Assembly (NCBI RefSeq): GCF_965203655.1
Contig: NZ_CBDBDD010000009.1
Coordinates: 620,001-684,000, forward strand
DNA from: Poriferisodalis sp965203655
Lineage (GTDB): Bacteria > Actinomycetota > Acidimicrobiia > Acidimicrobiales > Poriferisodalaceae
Direction of reading: 5' to 3'
Length of the DNA stretch: 64,000 nt
Positions 8,221 to 16,544 of the stretch are shown piece by piece (position 1 is the stretch's first letter; each line of letters opens with the position of its first letter). Under the pieces are notes generated by a model, which saw only the letters and a program-made list of their open reading frames with translations, searched no databases and was not told the origin of the DNA. The position numbers were made by a program, and so were the translations under genes.

Positions 8221-8723
8221 TGCTCGATCAGCTCGTCGAAGGCCTTGTCGGCGATGGCGACCATCTCGTCGTCGGTGCGGTCCTGGATGGGATGCTCCAC
8301 CCACACGGCCGCCGGATCGAAGCCGAGCGCCTTGCCCTGCACCTCGGCCCCGTCGACGAACTGGACGGTGGCGACGAACACCGACGGGATGCCGCGGCGT
8401 TCTAGATCAGCGATGTCGTGCACACTGCACGACGTGCAGCTGCCTCAATCGGCTAGCGCTTCGATCACCACGTCGCACTTGGTGGCGATCTCGTGGCGCA
8501 GGTCGACTGGGGCTGGCTTGGTGAACGTGGGCTTGGAGTAGCGCTCGACGCGTAGGCCCCGCTCTGTCAGCCGTTCCTCGAGCCGGTTCAGGAAGCGGTC
8601 GCCGCGGGGCTTGCTGATGTCCAGCAGGCCCACGGTGAGGCCGTCCAGCGAATCGGGCCGGGTGACCCGTTCACGATGGGCGGGTGCCGCTTCGTTCGTC
8701 GGGTCCAAGACGACAGTGCTCAT
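8205..8723 (-). CDS. UGSC-family selenoprotein with in-frame UGA (selenocysteine)
   Basis: 172 aa when the TGA at 8445-8447 (minus strand) is read as selenocysteine 93. Upstream and downstream segments are in the same frame and join as EALAD-U-GSCTSCSVHDIADLE, the defining U-G-S-C motif of the UGSC family first noticed in marine metagenomes, with further cysteines at 96 and 99. A SECIS-like hairpin follows the UGA at the right distance. The flanking parts (GLLDISKPRGDRFLNRLEE; ERRGIPSVFVAT; HPIQDRTDDEM) are conserved in style and uninterrupted, arguing against decay. Function unknown; the U-x-x-C geometry suggests redox chemistry. A standard gene caller would split it into 92- and 72-residue fragments. 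Confidence 0.88.
8415..8433 (-). promoter_or_regulatory. Putative bacterial SECIS element for the UGSC selenoprotein
   Basis: On the minus strand, GTCGTGCA pairs perfectly with TGCACGAC (8 bp) around a GTG loop. The loop lies 20-22 bases after the UGA. Bacterial SECIS elements need a short stem with a G early in a small apical loop roughly 16-37 bases downstream of the UGA, where SelB binds; this hairpin meets those rules and lies within the coding region as expected. Confidence 0.75.
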
Positions 8724-8796
8724 GTGGTCCCCCCTGTGTTGGATCCGGTGGGCACGTCCTCATCGACTGTAGCCGCCCGGTGTCCAGGTGGCCCTG

Positions 8797-10305
8797 CTAG
8801 CGCCAGGGATCGATCCCGACGCACACGGGCTGAGCGCCGACCTCGCCGTTCACCCAGCCGCCGATGACTGCCGAGAACAGCCCTGCGCCGCCGCCGCAGT
8901 GCACCAGGTGCAGGCCGCCCTCACGGAACTTCGGCAGGTCGGCCTCGGCCAGGAATTCGGGGACCCCTTCGGCGATGCCGTCGGCGCCGCGCACCAGCTC
9001 CGAGCCGGGGCGGGTCGTCAGCTCGTTGATGCGCTCGGCAGTCTGCTGGCGTGTCCAGCCGCTGTCGATGAACACGCGGGAATGATCCGGCGCCACCGCC
9101 AGGATCGCATCGAAGCCCAGCACCAGCTTCGGGTGATGGATCGCATTGAGCGACGCAGCCAGGGTGCGGGCCAGCGACTCGGGATCGCGGGAGAGCTGGT
9201 CGACCACCGAGCGGGGCGCCTCGCCCGGGAAGGCCGTCACAGCGTTAGTGCCGGCCTCGAAGCCGAAGTCGGTGCACAGCGGGTCCCAGCCGGCACCGCC
9301 GCCTTCTTCCGACGCCTCATCCCCGCCTTCGATCTCAGCGAAGCAAAAGCCCACCTTGCCGGGCTGGCCGAGCGCCGCCCGGTCCACTTCGCCGGGGCGT
9401 CCGCCGCCCACGTTGCGGACGATGAGCTGCACCGCCCGCCCGATCGTGCTGTTGGCCCGGTTGCCTTGGCCGAACACATTGATCCCGTTGTTCATGCCGA
9501 TCTGGCGGGCGATCGGTCCGTTCACGATGAACACCGGCCCGACCGGCATTGTCGTGGCGAGCATCCCGTGCATGTTGAACGTGTCATTGCACACGGCGGT
9601 CAGCGCAGCGAGCACCACCGGGAAGTACTCGGGCCGGCAGCCGGCCATGACAGCGTTCACTGCGGCCTTCTCGACGGTGCAGTCGGCAAGATCGGGCGCG
9701 ACATTGGCCATCACCTCGTCGGCGGCACGCGACGTTCCCGCCAGCATCGCTGCGACTCGCTCAACGGTCGGTGGCACCAGCGGCAGGCCGTCCGACCATC
9801 CCCGGTCGAACATCGCCTCGTGGAGGTCTTCCTGGCTGCCGAACTCGACGCGGCGAGCGCTCAGGCCCGAGCCGCCGAAGCGAGCCTCCAGGGCGTCGAC
9901 GTGGGCCGGATCGACCGACAGCGAACCGCAGCCGGGACGATGTTCGGGCAGACCGGCACCCAAGCTGCCGAGTCCGCTGAACGATTCCCACTCGGGTCGC
10001 GACCAGCCGACGATGCGTCCGGTCTCGGCACCGTCGGCGAACCGCATCAGCGTCGGCACGGTCTCGATGTCGTGATGCCATGAGAAGCCAAGGTCGGCGT
10101 CGTGCACTCTGGCTGCGACCGCCTCGGGAAAGGCGGGATCGTCCTGGGTGAACACCGTCAGCGAGCCGCGGGATTCGATGTCTGCCAGCACCGGCCCGAT
10201 GAGTTCGCACGTCGGGCAGTCCCGCTTCACGATGGCCACCAGACCGTCGCCTGGCACCTCCGCCACCGCGTTGTCGGCTTGGTTCTCGTCTGCGCTCGAA
10301 GCCAT
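8797..10305 (-). CDS. Thioredoxin domain fused to a large conserved domain of unknown function, next to the UGSC selenoprotein
   Basis: 502 aa. Residues 20-115 form a thioredoxin-like domain with an intact CPTC active site (VKRDCPTCELI) and the cis-proline strand TVPTLMRF. A linker follows, then a domain of about 350 residues starting near FDRGWSDGLPLVPPTVERVAAML and running through EKAAVNAVMAGCRPEYFPVVL, MPVGPVFIVNGP and AQPVCVGIDPW. I do not know its activity; my recollection is that similar domains often accompany UGSC proteins. It is 73 bases upstream of the selenoprotein gene on the same strand, so the pair is probably an operon and the thioredoxin domain may reduce the selenoprotein (inferred). 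A TAGCCT hexamer lies six bases before the ATG. Confidence 0.8.
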   Translation of the reverse strand: MASSADENQADNAVAEVPGDGLVAIVKRDCPTCELIGPVLADIESRGSLTVFTQDDPAFPEAVAARVHDADLGFSWHHDIETVPTLMRFADGAETGRIVGWSRPEWESFSGLGSLGAGLPEHRPGCGSLSVDPAHVDALEARFGGSGLSARRVEFGSQEDLHEAMFDRGWSDGLPLVPPTVERVAAMLAGTSRAADEVMANVAPDLADCTVEKAAVNAVMAGCRPEYFPVVLAALTAVCNDTFNMHGMLATTMPVGPVFIVNGPIARQIGMNNGINVFGQGNRANSTIGRAVQLIVRNVGGGRPGEVDRAALGQPGKVGFCFAEIEGGDEASEEGGGAGWDPLCTDFGFEAGTNAVTAFPGEAPRSVVDQLSRDPESLARTLAASLNAIHHPKLVLGFDAILAVAPDHSRVFIDSGWTRQQTAERINELTTRPGSELVRGADGIAEGVPEFLAEADLPKFREGGLHLVHCGGGAGLFSAVIGGWVNGEVGAQPVCVGIDPWR

Positions 10306-10311
10306 GGCGGG

Positions 10312-10317
10312 AGGCTA
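10312..10317 (-). promoter_or_regulatory. -10 element for the thioredoxin-fusion/UGSC operon
   Basis: TAGCCT on the minus strand, six bases before the ATG at 10305, with no Shine-Dalgarno sequence. The divergent flavin reductase promoter lies 24 bases away. Confidence 0.5.
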
Positions 10318-10340
10318 CGTCGCGCACCTGGCGGCGTGTC

Positions 10341-10346
10341 TAGGGT
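10341..10346 (+). promoter_or_regulatory. -10 element, leaderless flavin reductase gene
   Basis: TAGGGT ends seven bases before the GTG at 10354. Confidence 0.5.
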
Positions 10347-10353
10347 TGGCGCC

Positions 10354-10848
10354 GTGACTGACGCGAGCGACCAGCCCTCCATAGACAGCAGGCTCTTTCG
10401 GGATGTGCTCGGGCACTTCCCGACCGGCGTCACCGCCGTCACCGCCGTGAACGAGGGTCGGCCGGTCGGCATGGCCATCGGTTCGTTCACTTCGGTGTCG
10501 CTCGAGCCGCCGCTCGTGGCGTTCCTGCCCACCAAGGACTCGTCGTCGTGGGGCGATATCCGTACAGCGGGCAGCTTCTGCGTGAACATCATGGCCCAGG
10601 ACCAGATGGCCACTTGCGGCGTGATGGCCAGCCGGGCCGATGACAAGTTCGCCGACGTCGAGTGGCGGCCGGGACCGACCGGCGCCCCGATCATCGAGGG
10701 CTCGATCGCCTACATCGACTGCACGATCGAAGCCGTGTACGACGGCGGCGATCACGACATCGTCGTCGGGCGGGTGGTCGAGCTCGAAGTGCTCGACGCG
10801 AAGGATCCCCTGCTGTTCTGGAAGGGTGGCTACGGCACCTTTGCGTGA
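10354..10848 (+). CDS. Flavin reductase-like domain protein (FMN-binding split barrel)
   Basis: 164 aa. It starts with FRDVLGHFPTGVTAVTAV and continues with GMAIGSFTSVSLEPPLVAFLP, SSSWGDIRTAGSFCVNIMAQ and a C-terminal HDIVVGRVVELEV, the standard order of the HpaC/flavin reductase family. Such proteins use NAD(P)H to reduce free FMN or FAD, which is supplied to two-component monooxygenases. The window contains flavin monooxygenase-family proteins elsewhere (22.5 kb, 48.9 kb), but nothing ties this reductase to either. The short MauE-like gene follows by 24 bases. Confidence 0.9.
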   Translation: MTDASDQPSIDSRLFRDVLGHFPTGVTAVTAVNEGRPVGMAIGSFTSVSLEPPLVAFLPTKDSSSWGDIRTAGSFCVNIMAQDQMATCGVMASRADDKFADVEWRPGPTGAPIIEGSIAYIDCTIEAVYDGGDHDIVVGRVVELEVLDAKDPLLFWKGGYGTFA

Positions 10849-10872
10849 CGTCCGGCTGATGAGCGGGCTGCG

Positions 10873-11247
10873 GTGATCGGCACCGTCGCACGCATCGCGC
10901 TGGGTGTGCTGTTCCTGGCGTCGGGCGCGCTGAAGCTGAGCGATCCGTCGTGGCCTGGCGCGGCCCGGGCGATGGGCGCTCCCCGGTGGACGGTCCCGTT
11001 GTTTGGCCCAGTCGAGATCGTGCTCGGGGCAGGCTTGGCGGCTGGCGTTGCCAAGCCGTGGCCGGCGTGGCTGGCGTTGATGCTGCTAGCGGCATTCAGC
11101 GCGGCACTGGCGCGGATGCTGCGACGCCCGCGTGAAGAGCGGCCCGCGTGTGCGTGCTTCGGCCGCTGGTCGGCGAAGCCTGTGGGCGCTAGCTCGCTGT
11201 TGCGCAACGGATTGCTGGAGGCACTTGCCGTGCTGGCGCTCTTCTAG
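10873..11247 (+). CDS. MauE/DoxX-family small membrane protein
   Basis: 124 aa with four predicted membrane segments (about residues 3-17, 40-58, 63-80 and 107-123). A CACFG motif sits in the cytoplasmic-type loop after the third helix, a signature of MauE-like DoxX proteins. MauE in methylamine utilisation helps maturation of disulfide-rich proteins, and relatives often sit near thioredoxin-like genes; the divergent thioredoxin-fusion operon 570 bases upstream fits this loosely. GTG start 24 bases after the flavin reductase stop. Precise role unknown. Confidence 0.78.
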   Translation: MIGTVARIALGVLFLASGALKLSDPSWPGAARAMGAPRWTVPLFGPVEIVLGAGLAAGVAKPWPAWLALMLLAAFSAALARMLRRPREERPACACFGRWSAKPVGASSLLRNGLLEALAVLALF

Positions 11248-11254
11248 GCCGCTC

Positions 11255-11270
11255 ACGGCACCCGTGCCGT
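11255..11270. terminator. Short hairpin between convergent MauE-like and S9 peptidase genes
   Basis: ACGGCA and TGCCGT pair around CCCG. It lies in the 34-base gap between convergent genes; no T-run follows, so this is only a candidate bidirectional terminator. Confidence 0.35.
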
Positions 11271-11281
11271 CTGCGCGTGGC

Positions 11282-13507
11282 TCACGCCACGCCGAGCACG
11301 TCGCAGATGAACGCCAGGATGAACGCTTCATCGCGCCAGGCGTCGTAGCGGCCTGAGGGTCCGCCATGGCCGGCACCCATCTCGGTGCGCAGCAGGATCG
11401 GCTTGGTCGAGGTGGTGGTCTCCCGTAGCTTGGCCACCCACTTTGCGGGCTCCCAGTACTGCACCCGCGGGTCGGTCAGGCCTGCAGTGACCAGCAGGGC
11501 AGGGTGGTCGGCCGCCTCGACGTTCTCGTACGGCGCATACGACCGGATCGTCTCGAACGCCACCGGGTCGTTCGGGTCGCCCCACTCGTCGTACTCGGTA
11601 ACTGTCAGGGGGATGGCTGGGTCGAGCATTGTGTTCAGCACATCCACGAAGGGCACTTCGGCCACGATGCCGCAGAACAGCTCAGGATGGCGGTTCACCA
11701 TTGCCCCCATCAGCAGGCCGCCGGCGCTGCCTCCCCGCGCGCAGATCCGCTGCGGGTCCGCCCATCTCTTCGAGGCCAGGTGCGCGGCGCAGGCGGCAAA
11801 GTCATCGAACGTGTTGTGCTTGCTGGCCAGCTTGCCGCCCTCGTACCAGGCCCGCCCCAACTCGCCGCCGCCGCGCACGTGAGCGATGGCAAACAGCACT
11901 CCGCGGTCCAGCAGCGACAGCCGGACCGTCGAGAACGACGCCGGCATGCCGATCTCGTAAGCCCCATAGCCGTACAGCAGGCAGGGCGCTGGCCAGCTGA
12001 TTTCGCCCGGCTTCCACACCAGGCTGATCGGCACCGCCGTGCCGTCGGGCGCCGTGGCAGAGATGCGCTCGGTCGTGTAGGCGCTCAAGTCGACATCGCC
12101 GAGCACTGGCAGCTGGTCGAGCAACTCCCGCTCGCCGCTGTCGAGGTCCAGCTCGAAGATCGACGGCGGCGTCACCATCGAGGTGTAGCCGAAGCGGTAG
12201 CGCCGGGTGTCGAACTCGGCATTCGCCCCGCCGCCCGCCTCATAAACCGGCTCTGGCATCTCGATCTCAAATGCAGGGCCAAGCTCGCCCGGGTTCGCAT
12301 CGCCGCGTCCGTCGGTGCCGGTACCTGAAGTGCCGACACCGGCACCGTTCGGGCTCAACCCGCTCGGCTGGGCATCGCGAGTGTCATGAACCCGCAGCCG
12401 GACCAGACCGTGCTGGCGCTCGTGAACAACCACGAAGTCCTGGAAGCAGTCCAAGCCGTCGATGCGGATGCCTTCGCGCGCGCCGATCAGCTCACGCCAT
12501 GTATTGCCTTCGCCCGGGGTATCGCTTCTGGCCGGTTCGTCGTCGGTGTCAGGGGACTCGCCCGTAGCCGGTACATCGCTTGCACTGGGCACGGGGGCCT
12601 CGACCAGCCGGAAATCCAGCGCTCCGTCGTTGGTGACGATGAGCAGCCGCTCGCCCTGGTGATCGACGCCGTATTCGATGCCCTCGGTGCGTGCCCGCGC
12701 TACCAGCGGCTCGGCATCAGGCCGGTCGGCATCCACCAGGCGGTGCTCGGAGGTGATCTTCGACTGCGAGCCGATCACCACGAAGCGCTCGCTGCTGGTG
12801 GCCCCCACGCCCACCCAGAACCGCTCGTCGTCGTCCCGGTAGACCTCGACGTCGCCGGCGGGATCAGTGCTCACGACGTGGCGGATCACCCGGTTGGGAC
12901 GCTGGGCGTCGTCGGTGCGAACGGCGAACAGCGTCGAGTTGTCGTTCGCCCACACCAACCCGTAGCTGAGCTCGCTCAGCCCGCACGTCGGTGCGGGTAC
13001 GTCGGGGCCGTCCAGCACCTGGCCGGTCGCGATGTCGACGACCGTCAGCGTGTACTTCTCGTCGCCGTCGGTGTCGGTGGTGTAGGCGAGTAGGCGGTGA
13101 TCGGGGCTGACCGCCAGGTCGCCCACGGCGAAGTACTCGTGGCCCTCGGCCAGCTCGTTCTCGTCGAGCAGCACCGTCTCGTCATCGTCGGTGCCGCCCC
13201 GGGGGCGCCGCACGTGGATGACGTACTGCAGGCCCTCCACCGTGCGGGCCCGGTACTCCCAGTCGTCCTTCGGCGTCGGCAGCGACTGGTGGGTCTCCTT
13301 GGTGCGAGCCTTGATCTCGCCGAAGATCTGCTCGCGCAGATCTGCCAGGTGAGCAGTCGCGGCTTCCGCATAGACATTCTCTGCCTCGAGGTACCCCCGC
13401 ACCGCGGGGTCGTCCCGATCACGCAGCCAGTGCCAAGGATCGTCGGTCTCGGTGCCGTGAATCCGCCGCACATGCGGCCGCTGCGGTGCCACCGGAGCTT
13501 GCGTCAT
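11282..13507 (-). CDS. S9-family prolyl oligopeptidase (oligopeptidase B type)
   Basis: 741 aa. It begins VRRIHGTETDDPWHWLRDRD, typical of oligopeptidase B, continues through a beta-propeller, and ends in an alpha/beta-hydrolase domain. The catalytic serine is in ARGGSAGGLLMG (S594), the aspartate in GLTDPRVQYWEP (about D679) and the histidine in EMGAGHGG (about H714). It hydrolyses short peptides, in this clade often after basic residues. No signal peptide, so cytoplasmic. Two low-complexity Ser/Thr/Gly/Asp-rich stretches interrupt the propeller (about 12285-12365 and 12495-12590), which is unusual for the family. Confidence 0.92.
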   Translation of the reverse strand: MTQAPVAPQRPHVRRIHGTETDDPWHWLRDRDDPAVRGYLEAENVYAEAATAHLADLREQIFGEIKARTKETHQSLPTPKDDWEYRARTVEGLQYVIHVRRPRGGTDDDETVLLDENELAEGHEYFAVGDLAVSPDHRLLAYTTDTDGDEKYTLTVVDIATGQVLDGPDVPAPTCGLSELSYGLVWANDNSTLFAVRTDDAQRPNRVIRHVVSTDPAGDVEVYRDDDERFWVGVGATSSERFVVIGSQSKITSEHRLVDADRPDAEPLVARARTEGIEYGVDHQGERLLIVTNDGALDFRLVEAPVPSASDVPATGESPDTDDEPARSDTPGEGNTWRELIGAREGIRIDGLDCFQDFVVVHERQHGLVRLRVHDTRDAQPSGLSPNGAGVGTSGTGTDGRGDANPGELGPAFEIEMPEPVYEAGGGANAEFDTRRYRFGYTSMVTPPSIFELDLDSGERELLDQLPVLGDVDLSAYTTERISATAPDGTAVPISLVWKPGEISWPAPCLLYGYGAYEIGMPASFSTVRLSLLDRGVLFAIAHVRGGGELGRAWYEGGKLASKHNTFDDFAACAAHLASKRWADPQRICARGGSAGGLLMGAMVNRHPELFCGIVAEVPFVDVLNTMLDPAIPLTVTEYDEWGDPNDPVAFETIRSYAPYENVEAADHPALLVTAGLTDPRVQYWEPAKWVAKLRETTTSTKPILLRTEMGAGHGGPSGRYDAWRDEAFILAFICDVLGVA

Positions 13508-13516
13508 GGAGCTCGC

Positions 13517-13522
13517 ACCGTA
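13517..13522 (-). promoter_or_regulatory. Possible -10 element of the S9 peptidase gene
   Basis: TACGGT on the minus strand, nine bases before the ATG at 13507. Confidence 0.35.
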
Positions 13523-13568
13523 GCGCCCGAGCTGCGTCGATCACTCCGTCAATTCGGAGGCTGACCAC

Positions 13569-13574
13569 TAGCGT
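13569..13574 (+). promoter_or_regulatory. -10 element, leaderless gamma carbonic anhydrase gene
   Basis: TAGCGT, six bases before the GTG at 13581; no Shine-Dalgarno sequence. Confidence 0.5.
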
Positions 13575-13580
13575 GGCGGC

Positions 13581-14099
13581 GTGCCGATATACGCGCTTGG
13601 CGGCTACGAGCCCGACATCCATCCCGACGCCTTCGTGATGCCTGAGGCGATCATCATCGGGCGGGTGACGATCGGCCCGGAGGCGTCGATCTGGTCGGGC
13701 GCGGTGCTGCGCGGCGACGACAACGACATCTTCGTCGGCGGAGGAACTTCCATTCAGGACAACGCCGTGCTGCACGTGACCCCCGAATGGTCGACCACCG
13801 TGGGGGAGCGCTGCACCATCGGCCACCTGGCCCACATCGAGGGCGGCGTGGTGCACGACGAGGCCTTGGTGGGCACCGGCGCAATCGTGCTGCACGACGC
13901 CGAGATCGGCGAGCGAGCGCTGGTGGGCGCCGGGGCCGTCGTGCCGGGCGGCATGAAGGTCCCGCCGGGCACCATCGCGGTGGGCACGCCCGCCAAGGTC
14001 CGCGAAGGTGTCGACACCGAGCCGCTGATCATGCCCGGCGTGCAGAACTACCTCGACCGCCGCGTCCGCTACATGGGCGAACTCCGCCGCCTCGACTGA
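13581..14099 (+). CDS. Gamma-class carbonic anhydrase-like protein (left-handed beta-helix)
   Basis: 172 aa. Hexapeptide repeats run through the protein (IIIGRVTIGPEASIWSGAVLRGD, then QDNAVLHV, CTIGHLAHIEGG, ALVGTGAIVL, ALVGAGAVVPGG). The metal-binding histidines of the family correspond to the one in AVLHV and the two in GHLAH. Members are trimeric zinc or iron enzymes hydrating CO2, although many relatives of this length (YrdA/PaaY type) have weak or no activity or act as thioesterases. Monocistronic between a divergent peptidase gene and the next leaderless gene. Confidence 0.9.
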   Translation: MPIYALGGYEPDIHPDAFVMPEAIIIGRVTIGPEASIWSGAVLRGDDNDIFVGGGTSIQDNAVLHVTPEWSTTVGERCTIGHLAHIEGGVVHDEALVGTGAIVLHDAEIGERALVGAGAVVPGGMKVPPGTIAVGTPAKVREGVDTEPLIMPGVQNYLDRRVRYMGELRRLD

Positions 14100-14154
14100 T
14101 ACCGCGCTTCGCTTCGCCCCGGTCGACACCCTGACGCGCCGCAAGCTGCGGCGG

Positions 14155-14160
14155 TAGCGT
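14155..14160 (+). promoter_or_regulatory. -10 element, leaderless LLM oxidoreductase gene
   Basis: TAGCGT, eight bases before the ATG at 14169. Confidence 0.45.
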
Positions 14161-14168
14161 CACGACCC

Positions 14169-15074
14169 ATGAGCATGGGAAGCATCGACTTGGGACGCAT
14201 CGGCATCTGGACGGGGGTGCTCGACGCACTGCCGTCCGCGCAGGGCGTGGAGTTCGTGGCCGAGGCCGAAGAACTGGGCTACGGGGCGTTCTGGATCCCC
14301 GAGGCCGTCGGGCGTGACCCGTTCGTGGCCGCCGCCCGGCTGCTGGAGGGCACCAGCACCATCAAGATCGCCACCGGCATCGCCAACATCTACGCCCGCG
14401 ACCCCATGACGATGGCCAACACCCTGCGCACCATCGACGAAGCCCACCCGGGACGCTTCCTGCTGGGCCTCGGCGTCAGCCACCACCATCTCGTCGAGTA
14501 CATCCGCAAGCACGACTACTCCAAGCCGCTCAGCTACATGCGCGAGTACCTCGAGCGCATGGGCAAGGCCCGGTTCATGGCACACGGCCCCCAGGAGCTG
14601 CCCGAGATCGTGCTGGCGGCGCTCGGCCCGAAGATGCTCGAGCTGTCGGCCACCGCAACCGCCGGCGCCCACCCCTACTTCGTGCCGCCCGAGCACACGG
14701 CGGTAGCCCGCGACACCATGGGGCCCGACGCAGCGCTGTACCCCGAGCAGATGGCGATTCTCGACACGAACGCCGACTCGGCCCGTGCGCTGGCCCGCAA
14801 GAACATGGCGATCTACCTGGGCCTGCCGAACTACGCCAACAACCTGCTGCGGCTGGGCTTCACCCAGGCCGACATCGACGGCGGCCCCGACGGCGGACCG
14901 TCCGACAAGCTGGTCGACGCCATCGTGGCCTGGGGCACCGAAGACGACGTCAAGGCCCGTGTGGACGCCCACTTCGACGCCGGCGCCGACCACGTCTGCG
15001 TGCAGATCCTGGCCGACGACCCCCAAGCAGCTTTCGACGGCTGGCGACGCCTCGCCGCCGCCCTGCTGAATTGA
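14169..15074 (+). CDS. LLM-class F420-dependent oxidoreductase (TIGR03620-like)
   Basis: 301 aa luciferase-like protein. It opens LGRIGIWTGVLDALP and has FVAEAEELGYGAFWIPEAVGRDP, IKIATGIANIYARDP and HPGRFLLGLGVSH, the layout of the mycobacterial/acidimicrobial TIGR03620 group of F420 enzymes. It differs clearly from the other LLM protein at 1.1-2.0 kb, which has a longer C-terminal half. Substrate unknown. It lies just upstream of sufB but has its own promoter-like hexamer, as does sufB, so it is probably separate from the suf operon. Confidence 0.88.
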   Translation: MSMGSIDLGRIGIWTGVLDALPSAQGVEFVAEAEELGYGAFWIPEAVGRDPFVAAARLLEGTSTIKIATGIANIYARDPMTMANTLRTIDEAHPGRFLLGLGVSHHHLVEYIRKHDYSKPLSYMREYLERMGKARFMAHGPQELPEIVLAALGPKMLELSATATAGAHPYFVPPEHTAVARDTMGPDAALYPEQMAILDTNADSARALARKNMAIYLGLPNYANNLLRLGFTQADIDGGPDGGPSDKLVDAIVAWGTEDDVKARVDAHFDAGADHVCVQILADDPQAAFDGWRRLAAALLN

Positions 15075-15119
15075 CCGCTCCGCCCCGCCACTGCACTCCG
15101 ACCCCGACGGGGGCGGCGT

Positions 15120-15125
15120 TAGGCT
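15120..15125 (+). promoter_or_regulatory. -10 element of the suf operon (leaderless sufB)
   Basis: TAGGCT, six bases before the GTG of sufB. No SufR-type repressor gene was seen in the window. Confidence 0.55.
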
Positions 15126-15131
15126 GAGGTT

Positions 15132-16544
15132 GTGACTGACATCGCCGAGCCAACCGTCGGAATCGACCTCGGCAAGTACAAGCTGGGGTGGAGCGACGAG
15201 GAGGACTACGTCTTCAAGCCGCGCAAGGGCTTGGACGAAGAGATCATCCGCGAGATGTCGAGTCTCAAGAACGAGCCCCAGTGGATGCTCGACTTCCGCC
15301 TGCGGGCCTACAAGACCTTCCTGCGCAAGCCCATGCCCAACTGGGGCGGCGACATGTCGGAGATCTACTTCGACGACATCTACTACTACATCAAGCCCAC
15401 CGAGGGTCAGGTCGACGCCTGGGAAGAGCTGCCCGACTCGGTCAAGGACACCTACGAGAAGCTGGGCATCCCCGAGGCCGAGCGCAAGTACCTCGCCGGG
15501 GTCACCGCCCAGTACGAGTCGGAAGTGGTGTACCACCGCAACCGGGAAGACCTCGAGGCCCAGGGCGTGCTGTTCAGCGACATGGACTCCGCCGTCAAGG
15601 ACTACCCCGAGATCGTGCAGCGCTACTTCGGCACGATCATCCCCCCGGGCGACAACAAGTTCGCAGCGCTGAACTCGGCCGTGTGGTCGGGCGGGTCGTT
15701 CATCTACGTGCCGCCCGGCGTCGAGGTGGAGATGCCGCTGCAGGCCTACTTCCGCATCAACGCCGAGAACATGGGCCAGTTCGAGCGGACGCTGATCATC
15801 GCCGACGAAGGCGCCACGGTGCACTACATCGAGGGCTGCTCGGCGCCGGTGTACACCACCGACTCGCTGCACTCGGCCGTGGTCGAGCTGGTGGCACTGC
15901 CGGGCGGGCGCATCACCTACACCACCATCCAGAACTGGTCGAACAACGTGTTCAACCTGGTCACCAAGCGGGCCGCCGCCTACGACGAGGCCCACGTGGA
16001 ATGGATCGACGGCAACATCGGTTCCCGGCTCACTATGAAGTACCCGGCCGTGTACCTGATGGGTCCCAAGGCCTCGGGCGAGGTGCTGTCGGTGGCGTAC
16101 GCCGGCAACGGCCAGCACCAGGACGCCGGAGCCAAGATGGTGCACGCAGCGCCCGAGACCACCTCCAAGATCGTGTCGAAGTCGATCTCGAAGGACGGCG
16201 GGCGCACCACCTACCGCGGCCTCGTGCGGGTGGAAGACGGCATGAGCGGCTGCCGCAGCCACGTGCAGTGCGATGCGCTGCTGCTCGACCAGGACAGCCG
16301 CTCAGACACCTACCCGTACCAGGAGATCGGTTCACGAGACGCCGAGATCGGCCACGAGGCCACGGTGTCGAAGGTGGCCGACGAGCAGCTCTTCTACCTG
16401 ATGAGCCGCGGCCTGTCGGCCGAGCAGGCCATGGGCATGGTGGTGAACGGCTTCATCGAGCCCGTGACGCGCACGCTGCCGATGGAGTACGCCGTCGAAT
16501 GGAGCCGGCTGATCGAGCTTCAGATGGAGGGATCGATCGGCTGA
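15132..16544 (+). CDS. sufB: Fe-S cluster assembly scaffold protein SufB
   Basis: 470 aa, normal length. It carries the SufB landmarks: KNEPQWMLDFRLRAY near the N-terminus, FAALNSAVWSGGSFIYVPPGV, ADEGATVHYIEGCSAP, and the C-terminal beta-helix core ending SAEQAMGMVVNGFIEPV. SufB forms the SufBC2D complex, which builds Fe-S clusters on a scaffold with sulfur from SufS/SufU. Its TGA overlaps the ATG of the malyl-CoA lyase gene (TGATG at 16542-16546), so the next gene is translationally coupled to it. Confidence 0.97.
   Translation: MTDIAEPTVGIDLGKYKLGWSDEEDYVFKPRKGLDEEIIREMSSLKNEPQWMLDFRLRAYKTFLRKPMPNWGGDMSEIYFDDIYYYIKPTEGQVDAWEELPDSVKDTYEKLGIPEAERKYLAGVTAQYESEVVYHRNREDLEAQGVLFSDMDSAVKDYPEIVQRYFGTIIPPGDNKFAALNSAVWSGGSFIYVPPGVEVEMPLQAYFRINAENMGQFERTLIIADEGATVHYIEGCSAPVYTTDSLHSAVVELVALPGGRITYTTIQNWSNNVFNLVTKRAAAYDEAHVEWIDGNIGSRLTMKYPAVYLMGPKASGEVLSVAYAGNGQHQDAGAKMVHAAPETTSKIVSKSISKDGGRTTYRGLVRVEDGMSGCRSHVQCDALLLDQDSRSDTYPYQEIGSRDAEIGHEATVSKVADEQLFYLMSRGLSAEQAMGMVVNGFIEPVTRTLPMEYAVEWSRLIELQMEGSIG

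Noticed and set aside
8445..8723. UGSC gene as a pseudogene with premature stop
   Set aside because: The UGA is exactly at the family's Sec position, followed by a SECIS-like hairpin, with conserved sequence on both sides.
14160..16262. Long antisense reading frame opposite sufB and the LLM gene
   Set aside because: Opposite strand has complete, conserved protein families; the antisense frame is a high-GC shadow with repeated Val/Gly/His/Arg composition and no family.
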